Source of the DNA: Planctomycetota bacterium
GTDB lineage: Bacteria; Planctomycetota; Phycisphaerae; Sedimentisphaerales; Anaerobacaceae
Direction of reading: 5' to 3'
Length of the DNA: 64,000 nucleotides
Assembly (NCBI GenBank): GCA_019456145.1
Contig: VRUL01000018.1
Span: 37,572-101,571, forward strand
Shown: one piece after another, positions 9,846-18,672 of the stretch
Numbering within the stretch: position 1 is the first letter of the stretch
Layout of the letters: every line of letters starts with the position of its first letter
Translations under genes and position numbers: made by a program
Notes under the pieces: model-generated
What the model saw: the letters and a program-made list of their open reading frames with translations, nothing else
Database searches by the model: none
Told to the model about the DNA's origin: nothing

Positions 9846-9906
9846 CCCCCCACCCTTGTGCTGGGGGGTTTTCTTTTTATATAACCCCCACCCCTGTGCC
9901 GGGGGG
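9846..9906 (+). repeat. Tandem pair of C-rich/G-rich hairpins
   Basis: Two similar units about 41 bp apart, each a run of Cs, a TTGTG or TGTG loop and a run of six Gs. The first is followed by TTTTCTTTTT and would work as a plus-strand terminator, yet no plus-strand gene lies upstream. The rest of the 9670-10268 spacer holds only low-identity AT-rich sequence and another small hairpin (CTCAAT/ATTGAG near 10049). Confidence 0.5.
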
Positions 9907-10201
9907 AATTTTATTTGAACTTTGACAAGGTCTATGCTATTCTCTGCCCATAATGGCTTGATTGACATCCAGGAAACGATTACTTCTTCGACATAAGAGC
10001 AACAGAGCCCCAAACGTAAGTGCGGGGTTAAAAAACTTACTTAGCCCCTCAATTTATTGAGCGGGTTAATAACCTGAATACTGGCAACCGGCAACTGTTT
10101 TTACTATCAACATTTGACAGGTCGGGAACGGCTAAATACTATATACTAACGACTATCTACGAACTATTTGACGGGAATTGGTGCCTCGCCAGAACACGTT
10201 G

Positions 10202-10222
10202 GTGATGACATCACTGTATAAG
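10202..10222 (+). promoter_or_regulatory. Operator-like palindrome next to a -10-like box
   Basis: GTGATG-A-CATCAC (10202-10214) is a perfect 13-nt palindrome immediately before TATAAG (10217-10222), about 45 nt upstream of the first gene of the AAA/S24 operon. The spacing would let a bound dimer block RNA polymerase. No convincing -35 box is visible, so this remains a candidate. Confidence 0.35.
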
Positions 10223-10268
10223 CTTAGTTCGAGAGAGTTATAGTTTCTTTTAACAAAAGGAGTCAAAT

Positions 10269-10532
10269 ATGCTAAATGAAATATTTGTAGGCGATGTTGA
10301 TTTGGGTAATGGAACCGGTTTGGAACTTGTTATTTTTCCCCTCAAAGATACAGAGCTAAAGGGAATGTGGGACAAAGATACAGATTTATTTTTGCTTTGT
10401 CTAATGCAAAATAGCACTTGTTGTACATTCAGACCTTCAGGCCATTTTTCCAGATATGTAGAAAAACTTAGAATACCTGAAGGAGATGCTAAATGTTTAG
10501 CTAAATGGCTAAGCGAAGAAAGCTGGATGTAA
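10269..10532 (+). CDS. Hypothetical 87-aa protein, partner of the AAA/S24 protein
   Basis: I do not recognise this family. A strong ribosome binding site (AAGGAG, 7 nt before ATG) supports the start. The 87-aa product is soluble, mildly acidic, has a CC pair in NSTCCTFRPSGHF and no signal peptide or membrane segment. It ends 29 bp before the large AAA ATPase gene and is surely co-transcribed with it, so it may be an accessory, antitoxin-like or sensing subunit. Composition is AT-rich like its partner and unlike the flanking glycan genes, which fits joint acquisition. No catalytic motif is visible. Confidence 0.75.
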   Translation: MLNEIFVGDVDLGNGTGLELVIFPLKDTELKGMWDKDTDLFLLCLMQNSTCCTFRPSGHFSRYVEKLRIPEGDAKCLAKWLSEESWM

Positions 10533-10561
10533 ATTGTATGTAGAACAAGCAAGATGAAATA

Positions 10562-13500
10562 ATGATAAAAAGAATTAAAAGGATATCACAAGTTGGCGTA
10601 TTTAGTGACGCCAATTGTGCGCCGCTTGGTTTTGATAAATCAACGATTATTTACGGCCTTAATACGTATGGTAAGTCAACTCTATGCGATATCTTTCAAT
10701 CGTTGTCACAAGATAATCCCGAGTTAATTAAGAACAGAAAAACGATTCCACAAAATGCTCAGCCTCAAATAGTTGAGATATCAGTTAGCGCAGATTTAGA
10801 ATCAACCGAAGAATCTATCATATTTAAAAATGGTCGATGGCAAGCAAATACAACGAATGAGCATCTGGAAGTATTTGGGCAATCATTTATTCATGATAAT
10901 GTATTTACTGGACTCAGCTTTGAGCGACCCAATAAGGTGAATTTTACAAACTTCATACTTGGGGCAGAGGGTGTCAGGCTTGCAAATACAATTGAACAAC
11001 TAAAGAAGGATAGACGTGAAAAGAACAAAGAGCTTGTCAACAGCATACCTGCTTTCGTCAAGGGGAAGACGCCTAATGAAATAGAGGCTTTTATTGCTTT
11101 AGAAGTTGAAGAGCAACTAGATCAAATCAAAAATGGCATTACCTCAAAACAAGAAATACTATTTGAAGAGCGAAAGCTATTAACTAACGTTGCTGGGATT
11201 ATAGAGAAAAAGGAGCCCTCAAGGATATCGTTCAATGGTTACCGAATTAAGAAATTGGTAAAATATATTAACAAGTTTTTGGAGGATAGCTTCGAATCTC
11301 TACAAAAAGATGCTCTTGAGAAAATAAAGATGCATCTAGCGAAGAATACAAAGGATTCAACCTTAGCTAATAGTTGGCTCAAACAAGGAATTGATATTCA
11401 AAAAGATAGTAGCAATAACTGTCCTTTCTGTAGTCAAGACTTAACAACTGTTGAAGATTTAATATCAGCTTATCGTTCATACTTTAGTGATGAATATGAG
11501 AAATTCACTACTATTTGCATCGGTGGCTTACAGAGATGTATGGAATCATTGGAAAGCATTGAGTTGAATGTATACAAATCATTACTTGTTAATCTTTCAA
11601 TACTCAAGGACTATAGCAGTATGATTACTGGCGATGAGTTTGCGGGTACTCTTTTAGAATATGACAAATCGGTGAATCGATTTCAGAAATTAGAGACAAA
11701 AACAAAGGGGGGGTTCTTGGATTTGATCAAATCACTCAGATCCACCATTAAGCAGAAGACAATGGCTCCTCACATGTCAGCAACACCGCTTGACTTTAAT
11801 GCGACAAATTTCAGAGCACAGCTCATACGTGAATACTACACTGAGCTACGTAGTGCCCAGAATCTGACTGCACAACTTATAAAGCAAATTTTTATCTTCA
11901 AGGAAGATCTTCGGACCGATAAAAAAACACAATATATACAGCAACTAGAGGAAGAAATTGCTCAGTTGAAGAAGAAGGAGGCTCGGCTCGAACAGGATGG
12001 AGATTGTGAAAAATACAAGAAAATTGAGGGTGAAATAGTTGTGCTGAAAAATGAACTAACAACCACTCAAACAAAAATGGAGGATTCGCAAAGAGAGTAT
12101 GTTGAGACCTATTTCGAAATGACTAATAAAATATTCGAGAAATTAGGAAGCAATGATTTTAAATTGAAGAAAGAGACAAACGACAAAGGTAATAGGAAAA
12201 TATACGGTGTTTCTGTGGTATATAAAGATATGCCTATCCCTAAAGATAAAATATCTGTAGTTTTCAGCGAATCGGACAGAAGAGCTTTAGCACTATCTAT
12301 ATTCCTTGCGAAAGTACAACTTAAATCCACGGAAGAACTTGATAAAAGCATTATAATGCTAGATGATCCGAGTACTAGTTTTGATGATAACCGTATAACA
12401 AGTATAATTCAATTGATTAGTAAGCTGTCGAAAGATACAGCCCAAATGATAATTCTTACTCATTATCCTAATTTTATCAAAAGATACTATGAGTTGAGAA
12501 ACTCGGCTAAGCTTTTCAAGATAAAAAAATTCGAACATACATGCTTGATTGACGAGATGGACAAGGAACAACTTTGCCAGAATGTCCACGAAAAGCGTTG
12601 TGACAAAATCATACAATTTATTAATCGTCAAACACAAGACGATCCAAGAATGAAAATCCGAGTATTCTTTGAAAACCATATCAGAATAATGTTTCGAAAG
12701 CAAATCTTGGAATTAGATTTGGTCGCTGAACAACTAAGACCAGTACTTATAGGCCTTAAAGATAATCAGGTTATTAGTGCGTCAACATTTGCTGAATTGG
12801 ACAAATATCGGAAAGCTCTGAATCCTGAACATCACCCGCAGTATAACACTGTCAATTCAGAAGATGTTCGTCAGCAGGCTACTGAGATAATGGAATTTCT
12901 ATTCAATATTGATTTTGATAAAAAGGCCTTTAGGGTTGAGTTAAGGGATTTGAAAAAGCTTAGAGCAAAAGAATTGAGAGGCAATGTCATTAAAGATAGT
13001 ATAGGCAAAGCTAACGCTGCGTTAAACATAATATTTAACGATGGCATCAGTATATCCATGATTGGGCGAGCCGCAGCAAGGCCTGAATCATGGGTTATTG
13101 ATGAGTCCGTACAAGAAGCCAATGTCGTTATACGGAAGTTTGCTTGTGTTCATGTGACCGGCAATACCTTTGACCCAATCGCGAGATGCGGGCAGTGTAT
13201 TTTATTGTCAGATTCAGATGATATGCCGGCCGATGGTGATTTGGTTGTTGGGGAATCCAGGGAGCAGGAAAAGTACCTTAGGCGGATTTCATTTAATGAT
13301 GACAGTGCTTTTCTTTACTCGATTAATCCCCTTAAGATAACGGCTCCTTTGCAAGTTGACAGAAAAACACTTTCACTGCACAGAGTTGTAGGTGTTCTTT
13401 ATGACCCATGCAGACACTGTGATATGGAAATTATAAATGGTAATGAGTGGCATCCATGCAAAAATATTGATCCTTCTTATTTTGAAAATAAGAAAATAAT

Positions 13501-13798
13501 TGCTGTTGAAGGAGACAGCATAGAACCCATAGCCCGTAAAGGCCAAAAGGTTCTTGTAGAGGTAGGCATGGCTCCCAAATGCTGTAAGATTGAGTCGGGT
13601 GGATTAGCTGTAATTGAGACTGAAGAAGGATCTGTTGGTAACGAAATAAAAAGGGTCTATCCTAAGAAAGATAACTGGATACTTTTTAGTGCAAACCCGC
13701 TTGAGCCATATACTCCGGACATTATTCCAATCGAAAAAATTAAAAAGGTTTGGCCTCTGAAAGGTGTGATATTCGAAGTTGCTGAAAACCAATTTTGA
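10562..13798 (+). CDS. AAA_13/RloC-like ATPase fused to two LexA/S24-like domains
   Basis: Large cytoplasmic protein of 1078 aa. Residues of about 1-640 form a split ABC/SMC-type ATPase: Walker A GLNTYGKST (32-40), an interrupted coiled coil with a CPFC zinc-hook-like motif (C287, C290), a degenerate signature SESDRRALALS, Walker B IIMLDD (D601, D602) and an H-loop His634. This is the AAA_13 architecture seen in RloC and PrrC-type anticodon nucleases. A helical linker (about 650-850, LNPEHHPQYN) follows. The C-terminus has two tandem S24/LexA-like folds: the second keeps a Ser986 (GDSIEP) and Lys1030 (EIKRV) dyad; the first has Thr869 and Arg in those positions. AT-rich. Probable DNA-damage- or phage-triggered defence or stress protein; the function is inferred. 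Confidence 0.85.
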   Translation: MIKRIKRISQVGVFSDANCAPLGFDKSTIIYGLNTYGKSTLCDIFQSLSQDNPELIKNRKTIPQNAQPQIVEISVSADLESTEESIIFKNGRWQANTTNEHLEVFGQSFIHDNVFTGLSFERPNKVNFTNFILGAEGVRLANTIEQLKKDRREKNKELVNSIPAFVKGKTPNEIEAFIALEVEEQLDQIKNGITSKQEILFEERKLLTNVAGIIEKKEPSRISFNGYRIKKLVKYINKFLEDSFESLQKDALEKIKMHLAKNTKDSTLANSWLKQGIDIQKDSSNNCPFCSQDLTTVEDLISAYRSYFSDEYEKFTTICIGGLQRCMESLESIELNVYKSLLVNLSILKDYSSMITGDEFAGTLLEYDKSVNRFQKLETKTKGGFLDLIKSLRSTIKQKTMAPHMSATPLDFNATNFRAQLIREYYTELRSAQNLTAQLIKQIFIFKEDLRTDKKTQYIQQLEEEIAQLKKKEARLEQDGDCEKYKKIEGEIVVLKNELTTTQTKMEDSQREYVETYFEMTNKIFEKLGSNDFKLKKETNDKGNRKIYGVSVVYKDMPIPKDKISVVFSESDRRALALSIFLAKVQLKSTEELDKSIIMLDDPSTSFDDNRITSIIQLISKLSKDTAQMIILTHYPNFIKRYYELRNSAKLFKIKKFEHTCLIDEMDKEQLCQNVHEKRCDKIIQFINRQTQDDPRMKIRVFFENHIRIMFRKQILELDLVAEQLRPVLIGLKDNQVISASTFAELDKYRKALNPEHHPQYNTVNSEDVRQQATEIMEFLFNIDFDKKAFRVELRDLKKLRAKELRGNVIKDSIGKANAALNIIFNDGISISMIGRAAARPESWVIDESVQEANVVIRKFACVHVTGNTFDPIARCGQCILLSDSDDMPADGDLVVGESREQEKYLRRISFNDDSAFLYSINPLKITAPLQVDRKTLSLHRVVGVLYDPCRHCDMEIINGNEWHPCKNIDPSYFENKKIIAVEGDSIEPIARKGQKVLVEVGMAPKCCKIESGGLAVIETEEGSVGNEIKRVYPKKDNWILFSANPLEPYTPDIIPIEKIKKVWPLKGVIFEVAENQF

Positions 13799-13969
13799 TT
13801 ACTGCGGGTGATAATTAAAGGTGTCCGGCCATAGTTCTTTCAACTCACGACTATCCAACTCCGCACTTGCCGCCAATAACAAAATCCGTGAAATCTGCGG
13901 TAAAACTTTTTTCGAGTATCTAGCATCCAGCATCGAGCAAATTATTTTCTTAAAAATGTTAGATTTTTA

Positions 13970-13998
13970 TTGAACATTCCGGGGGAGTTTGGTATAAT
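13970..13998 (+). promoter_or_regulatory. Conserved sigma70 promoter of repeat element, copy A
   Basis: TTGAAC (13970-13975), 17-bp spacer ending gtttgg, TATAAT (13993-13998). The same boxes, the same spacing and the same spacer end recur at 29465-29493, although the middle of the spacer differs. No protein gene lies downstream, suggesting a transcribed RNA. Confidence 0.6.
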
Positions 13999-14005
13999 AC
14001 AAACA

Positions 14006-14128
14006 GTAATATAGAATTGAGAATTTAGAATGTAAAACCGAGCAATAAGAAGTCTGTAGTCTTGAATCTTGAGTATATAGTCTAAGATTCTGCGGAGAAC
14101 CGCAAGTCGTAGTATCAGCAGATACACG
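14006..14128 (+). ncRNA. Candidate structured RNA with double tetraloop hairpin, copy A
   Basis: Downstream of the conserved promoter lies a roughly 37-nt block identical to 29524-29560. It contains two perfect hairpins: GCGG-AGAA-CCGC (14092-14103) and GTATC-AGCA-GATAC (14112-14125), separated by 8 nt. In this copy about 60 extra bases, themselves repeat-like, lie between promoter and hairpins. The exact 3' end is unknown. I do not recognise a described RNA family. Confidence 0.4.
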
Positions 14129-14599
14129 AATCCCAGCATGCAGTAGCTTGCCCCAGCAGGTTTTAGGCAGGGGGCAGGGAGCCATTTTGTAAATTAATCG
14201 TCAGTGAATACTCAATAATCAATAGAAAATCGTAAACTTGTGCCTTAGGTACTTGTGCCTGTGAAAGTGGGTATAATAAATCAAAAAGGTGTATTAATGA
14301 CTAATAAAACACTTTTTTTGTCATTTTTTGCTCTCTTTTGTACATTTTATGCATCTTTACGACTAACAAGAACCGTTTTTACCCGGCCAAAAACCTCTAT
14401 AATCTCTGTTAATCCTGTTATCTTGTCTAATTTTTCTTCGTGTTCTTCGTGTCCTTTGTGGCTAAACAATCCGCCTGCCCCTGCAATTCTTAGGCAGGGG
14501 TCAAATCAGCGTAATCCGCGATTAATGAACTATTTACCTGCTTATAAGGCACCCTTTTCCCCTCCTTACTCCTTACTTCTTACTCCTTACTCCTTATTT

Positions 14600-14860
14600 T
14601 TACGTGCCTTCGGCCCCTTTACATCTGTAGAGAAGCCTTTACAAATCAGCTCTCTTAATTATGCAAAACGAACCCAATTTCCGAAAAAGTCAAATGAACG
14701 TAAATAATGTATTAACAAAGGATTATGTACAAATAGACACTTGGTCAAGTGGGAAAAACGAACCCAAAACGAACCCAAACGAACCCAAAACAAAGCCAAT
14801 TAAAGCCAATAAAATGCCAAAACAAACCCAATACGAACCCAACTTGTCGCGGCGTAGCCT
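14600..14860 (+). repeat. NEPN-type dispersed element, copy A
   Basis: From 14661 a 105-bp core begins with ATG and reads MQNEPNF...QMNV...VLTKDY...GKNEP, followed by tandem variants of aacgaaccca and aaagccaat. Copies B (30077 onward) and C (53982 downward, minus strand) have cores of the same length. Relative to copy B, two 1-nt indels cancel so that the frame is restored. The upstream 60 bp with a TTCG hairpin is also shared with copy B. It could be a mobile repeat or a short peptide gene; there is no ribosome binding site. Confidence 0.65.
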
Positions 14861-14899
14861 CTGGCGTAGCCGGAAACAAACCCAATCTTTTATCTTTAA

Positions 14900-14952
14900 T
14901 CCAATAAAAATGACCTGCTCTCCGAAAAGTCGTGCCGGTTTTGGAGAGCAGG
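14900..14952 (-). terminator. Probable intrinsic terminator of the VIT-vWA gene
   Basis: The inverted repeat CCTGCTCTCC/GGAGAGCAGG (14914-14923 with 14943-14952) is followed on the minus strand by TCATTTTTATT. It lies about 30-70 bp beyond the stop of the minus-strand gene ending at 14983. Confidence 0.55.
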
Positions 14953-14982
14953 CCAAAATGAGTTCCATATTTAAAAAAGAGT

Positions 14983-17900
14983 TCAGCCGATCTTGGCCCC
15001 CCGGCCAATCAGGATCTTTCGGAGCTTTTCAAGAGTCAGCAAAGATAAATCTGAGCTCAATCCCTCGCCCACCAATATCTCATCACAGGTGGCCGGCGTG
15101 GGATTTTGCGATAGTTTATCAAGGTAAGCAGCGCTTTTACCCTTCTTTGCCGTTGCTGCTACAGCCTCTGCCAGAGCTAATTGCCGGATCACAGGGTGTG
15201 GATCTTCAAGCGCCTCGATGGCGGTATCCAACACCTTCTCTTTTTTCAGACTCGCCAGCCGGGCAAGAATCGCCCTTCGGACTTTCCAGTCACGGTCTTT
15301 TCTCAAAAGAGAAATCAAATATTGGACATCCTTATTATTACCCCGGTCAAACAGCGCTTCTGCAAGAACAACCCTCAGTACAGCGTGGGACCGGCCGGCG
15401 ACTTTCTTATCTTTCAATAGTCTCCGCGCAGCAGCATAGAAATCGTCTCCCGGCTCATAGCCCCGCAGATGCTGCACTACCGTGGCCAGCAACTCCGGCC
15501 TATCAAGAAATGATTCTTTACTCAGGACATTTTGGTAAAGGTAGGAAGCCGCCTTTTTATAGCCGGCCAGGACCCAAACTGCCAGCGTCTGAACATCCTT
15601 ATCACCATCGGAAGCGAGCTTATGAATACCAGAATACGCATCTTCTCCATTGTATCCGGCAAGCGCCTTGAGAGCTATCAGGCTGATTGCCTTTTTGAGG
15701 TTAAGCTTCTCTTTGCCCACAGATACTGGATAATCCTTATCCAGCGCCTGGATGAAGATTTTCTGGACTTTTATTTTCACCGTCGGCTCAGCTTCAGCTA
15801 ATCGGGCAAGGCCCAAGCCTGCCTCTAAAACGGCAAAATACTGCTGATTGAAATCGGCCTTGAGCAGGATATTTGAGAGAGCAGGAATAAGGCTGTTCAT
15901 CTTTCGTGCCTTTGTCCCTGCCTTTATAGCTAAAGCAGCAACCTTCTGGTCTTTATCTGTTACAAGGGCCGCAATCAGGCGCTCGGCTTCTTTTCCCAGC
16001 TTCTTATCCGCCAGGGCATGGGCGGTCAGCATTCGAACAGTAGCGTCTTTATCTTTAGCCGTTTGCCTTAGAATATCCAGAGGAACCGGTTGTTTAAGAG
16101 TATAGACAGCTACCAGCGCCTGAGAACGGATGTGTTCGTTCTCGCCCTCGGTGGCCAACTTTATCGCCTTTGTGATATGTACTTCATCAATCTTTACCTT
16201 TTGCTGAGTAAGAGTGGTAAGGAAGTTTAATCCCACCGCCACCTCAGCTCCATTCTTGCTGCTCAACAATTTCTTCAGAATCCCGTTTGCCTTTGCTTCA
16301 TCTATTTTCTGTCCATAGTAGACTTGGCTAAGGGTGCTATACAGATCTTTATCCCTTACAGACAAGCCTTTATGGCCTTGCTGTAGATATTCGCTTTCTT
16401 CTTTATCTGCATAAAGCAAGAGGCCAAGTCCTTCTCTCTTTTGCTGCAAGGGCGAATCATACCACGCTCGATAACCTCCGGAAAAGCGTGAAGTTGAAAG
16501 TGCCCTTGATGATCTCGCCGCTTCCGAGCTTTTCACAGGTGCTAAAGCCGGTTGGAACGTTGAGACTCCAAAACTACGGCTGCCACGGGCATTCAGCCGT
16601 GAGCCTAAAGACATCGGTTGACGGCGGAGTGCAAGGCCATCTTTGGCCTCGCCTAACATTAATCCAGCTCCATTTACATAATCTCCCGGATAGCCGCCTG
16701 GAGGTCCAAACACACCGGTGAAGCTTACTCCTTCTGGCATCGGTACGGGAATGGCAATGGTCCTGGGAAGTGTGGTATCGCTTCCTTCGGGAATAACTTC
16801 ATCAACAGCAACAAAAGATGTGTACTGGGACATAAGATTATACTCAAGGGCAAGATTAGTAACATCTTCCTCTATGCTCTTCATCCTGCCGCCAAGTTGC
16901 TCCAGCATCAGGTATTTTATCTTTTCTCTGGCCCATACTGAGGCCAGGGAACCGTTATCGGGATTCCAATCTGGAAGCGAAATCCATATCCTTTCTTCAT
17001 AAGGCTCGCCATTAATCCTTCCTCTAAGGGAAACCGTTGCCTCTCCCACCGCATCGTAACGTGCAAAGAGAATAAGCGGCTGAGCCGAGTAAAGGTCTGG
17101 AATAGGATTTGGATAGACATCGGTAACAGCAAGACCTCCCCAGTTGATCTCGACATCGGTAAGATAAGGCTTGGAAATCCTAGAAATCATATCGGTTATT
17201 ACCGGCTGTGGGTCCTGGTCCTGTCGAATATACTGGGATGTGCCGCGGCCAACCTGGGCCATACGCTCTAATAAAGAGCGATTCGGTGAAGAACCTACAC
17301 CGAAGGAAAAGAGTCGAGTAGTGCCTACTTTTTCTTTTATCGCCGCCAGAATCTGATCGTCGTTGCCGATGAAGCCGTCTGTCATAAAAAAGACAATCCG
17401 TTGACGCTCGGGTACGCGCGGATAGTCAAGACAGGCCTTTATGCCTTCAATCATCCTGGTACCGCCACTTCCGTAGAGGGCCTGAATATAATCCAGGGCC
17501 TCTTCCTTATGAAGGCGGGTTGCAGGAACCGGCTTGGGTGAAAATGCACTCGCATTTGAAGAGAAACGAATTATCTGGAAGGTATCATCAGGACTGATTC
17601 CCTGAATACAATGGTACATTGCCTCTTTGACCTTCTGTATAGGATAGCCGCTCATCGAGCCGGAGCAATCCACCACGAAGAATATTTCCTTTGGTTCGAG
17701 ATTCTGGGTCACGCTTTCGGTGCTCGGCTGAATCATCAACAAGAGATATCCCCCCTGTTGCGAATAATGGGTAAGATAAGCGCTGCGGGGTTTATCTTCA
17801 GCAACGCTGTATTCAAGGGTAAAGTCCTTATTGGGAATGGTATCCTGCGCCATTATGCTCACTGTGGCTTTTCCTATGTCCTCGTCCGTTAGCTCTATAT

Positions 17901-18672
17901 CGTGTGATTTTGAATTCAAATCCTCAATAGACAGGCCGGCATCCAGCTTAACAGTGAGGCTGATGTCGTGTCCGCTTCTTCGGCCGGGCTTAAGCACGGG
18001 CGGAGTGATACGGGAGGCATCGGGCACTGTATTTGTATCGTGTGCCCAGCCGATGCCTTTTTTTCCAGTCGGAGCACCCGGAATGAATCGCGGGCCAACA
18101 ACCATAGGAAAAACATATCTATAAACACCGCGGTCATATTTGAGTGCCTGCACGTAACGGATAGTAATCACAATCTCTTCGCCGGGCTGAATATTCGCAA
18201 CAGACTGGGTAAAGATATTTGGTCTTTCTTGTTCGAGCAGAGCCGTACGCTTGCCTGCGGCCCTTGCTTGTTCATAGATCCGCCTGGCCTCCACGCGCTT
18301 ATGAATCTCTCCGTAGATATTGCGCTTGCCCACCACCATTATCATCTCGTTGACGGCGGAATTTTCCGGCAGTGGAAAAACATAGACCGCCTCAATCTTT
18401 TCATTATGAGGATTGTGGAAATGCTGTTTTACCTCTACCTGGGCCAGGAACCCGGAAATCTGGGCATAAACAGATGTATGTTTAAGTGGAAATTCCAAAA
18501 TCACCTCGCCCTCCTCATTCACCGCCCGCAAAGCACCTTGAGTTACCTGGGGCTCATCGGATGGAGCAACTTCCGCTGTGTCTATACTCCAGGCGTGTGA
18601 GATGAAGACTATTGCCAACAAAATAGTCATTACACCTACGATTCTCATCTTTTTTGTCATACGATTGTTCAT
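14983..18672 (-). CDS. VIT and von Willebrand A domain protein with C-terminal HEAT-like repeats
   Basis: Exported or envelope-anchored protein of 1229 aa. After a signal or membrane segment (residues 9-28) comes a VIT domain (about 40-175), then a vWA domain (about 329-500) whose metal site DCSGS is at 335-339, a middle region, and from about 800 to the end alpha-helical HEAT-like repeats (for example DKDATVRMLTAHALADK and DRDWKVRRAILARLASL). The VIT-vWA pair is known from inter-alpha-trypsin-inhibitor-like proteins that bind ligands or matrix. The start at 18672 has AGGAG 8 nt upstream. The added HEAT solenoid is less usual and points to protein-protein scaffolding. No sortase motif is visible. 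Confidence 0.88.
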   Translation of the reverse strand: MNNRMTKKMRIVGVMTILLAIVFISHAWSIDTAEVAPSDEPQVTQGALRAVNEEGEVILEFPLKHTSVYAQISGFLAQVEVKQHFHNPHNEKIEAVYVFPLPENSAVNEMIMVVGKRNIYGEIHKRVEARRIYEQARAAGKRTALLEQERPNIFTQSVANIQPGEEIVITIRYVQALKYDRGVYRYVFPMVVGPRFIPGAPTGKKGIGWAHDTNTVPDASRITPPVLKPGRRSGHDISLTVKLDAGLSIEDLNSKSHDIELTDEDIGKATVSIMAQDTIPNKDFTLEYSVAEDKPRSAYLTHYSQQGGYLLLMIQPSTESVTQNLEPKEIFFVVDCSGSMSGYPIQKVKEAMYHCIQGISPDDTFQIIRFSSNASAFSPKPVPATRLHKEEALDYIQALYGSGGTRMIEGIKACLDYPRVPERQRIVFFMTDGFIGNDDQILAAIKEKVGTTRLFSFGVGSSPNRSLLERMAQVGRGTSQYIRQDQDPQPVITDMISRISKPYLTDVEINWGGLAVTDVYPNPIPDLYSAQPLILFARYDAVGEATVSLRGRINGEPYEERIWISLPDWNPDNGSLASVWAREKIKYLMLEQLGGRMKSIEEDVTNLALEYNLMSQYTSFVAVDEVIPEGSDTTLPRTIAIPVPMPEGVSFTGVFGPPGGYPGDYVNGAGLMLGEAKDGLALRRQPMSLGSRLNARGSRSFGVSTFQPALAPVKSSEAARSSRALSTSRFSGGYRAWYDSPLQQKREGLGLLLYADKEESEYLQQGHKGLSVRDKDLYSTLSQVYYGQKIDEAKANGILKKLLSSKNGAEVAVGLNFLTTLTQQKVKIDEVHITKAIKLATEGENEHIRSQALVAVYTLKQPVPLDILRQTAKDKDATVRMLTAHALADKKLGKEAERLIAALVTDKDQKVAALAIKAGTKARKMNSLIPALSNILLKADFNQQYFAVLEAGLGLARLAEAEPTVKIKVQKIFIQALDKDYPVSVGKEKLNLKKAISLIALKALAGYNGEDAYSGIHKLASDGDKDVQTLAVWVLAGYKKAASYLYQNVLSKESFLDRPELLATVVQHLRGYEPGDDFYAAARRLLKDKKVAGRSHAVLRVVLAEALFDRGNNKDVQYLISLLRKDRDWKVRRAILARLASLKKEKVLDTAIEALEDPHPVIRQLALAEAVAATAKKGKSAAYLDKLSQNPTPATCDEILVGEGLSSDLSLLTLEKLRKILIGRGAKIG

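Larger units (their letters stand above)
13799..14599. other. Gene-free repeat-rich spacer
   Basis: No supportable gene. It holds a conserved block (aatctgcgg-type sequence near 13900, promoter, double hairpin) shared with 29399-29560, a small ttac-hairpin at 14538-14552, and a pyrimidine-rich run of TTACTCC-type tandem repeats around 14555-14600. Open frames here are short and lack ribosome binding sites. Confidence 0.7.

Noticed and set aside
10562..13798. Interpretation of the AAA protein as a plain RloC anticodon nuclease
   Set aside because: I could not see the ACNase residues typical of RloC/PrrC, and the C-terminus is occupied by S24-like folds instead.
14255..15671. Long plus-strand frames across the spacer and the 3' end of the VIT-vWA gene
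   Set aside because: They consist of repeat sequence plus antisense of a clear gene and lack ribosome binding sites.
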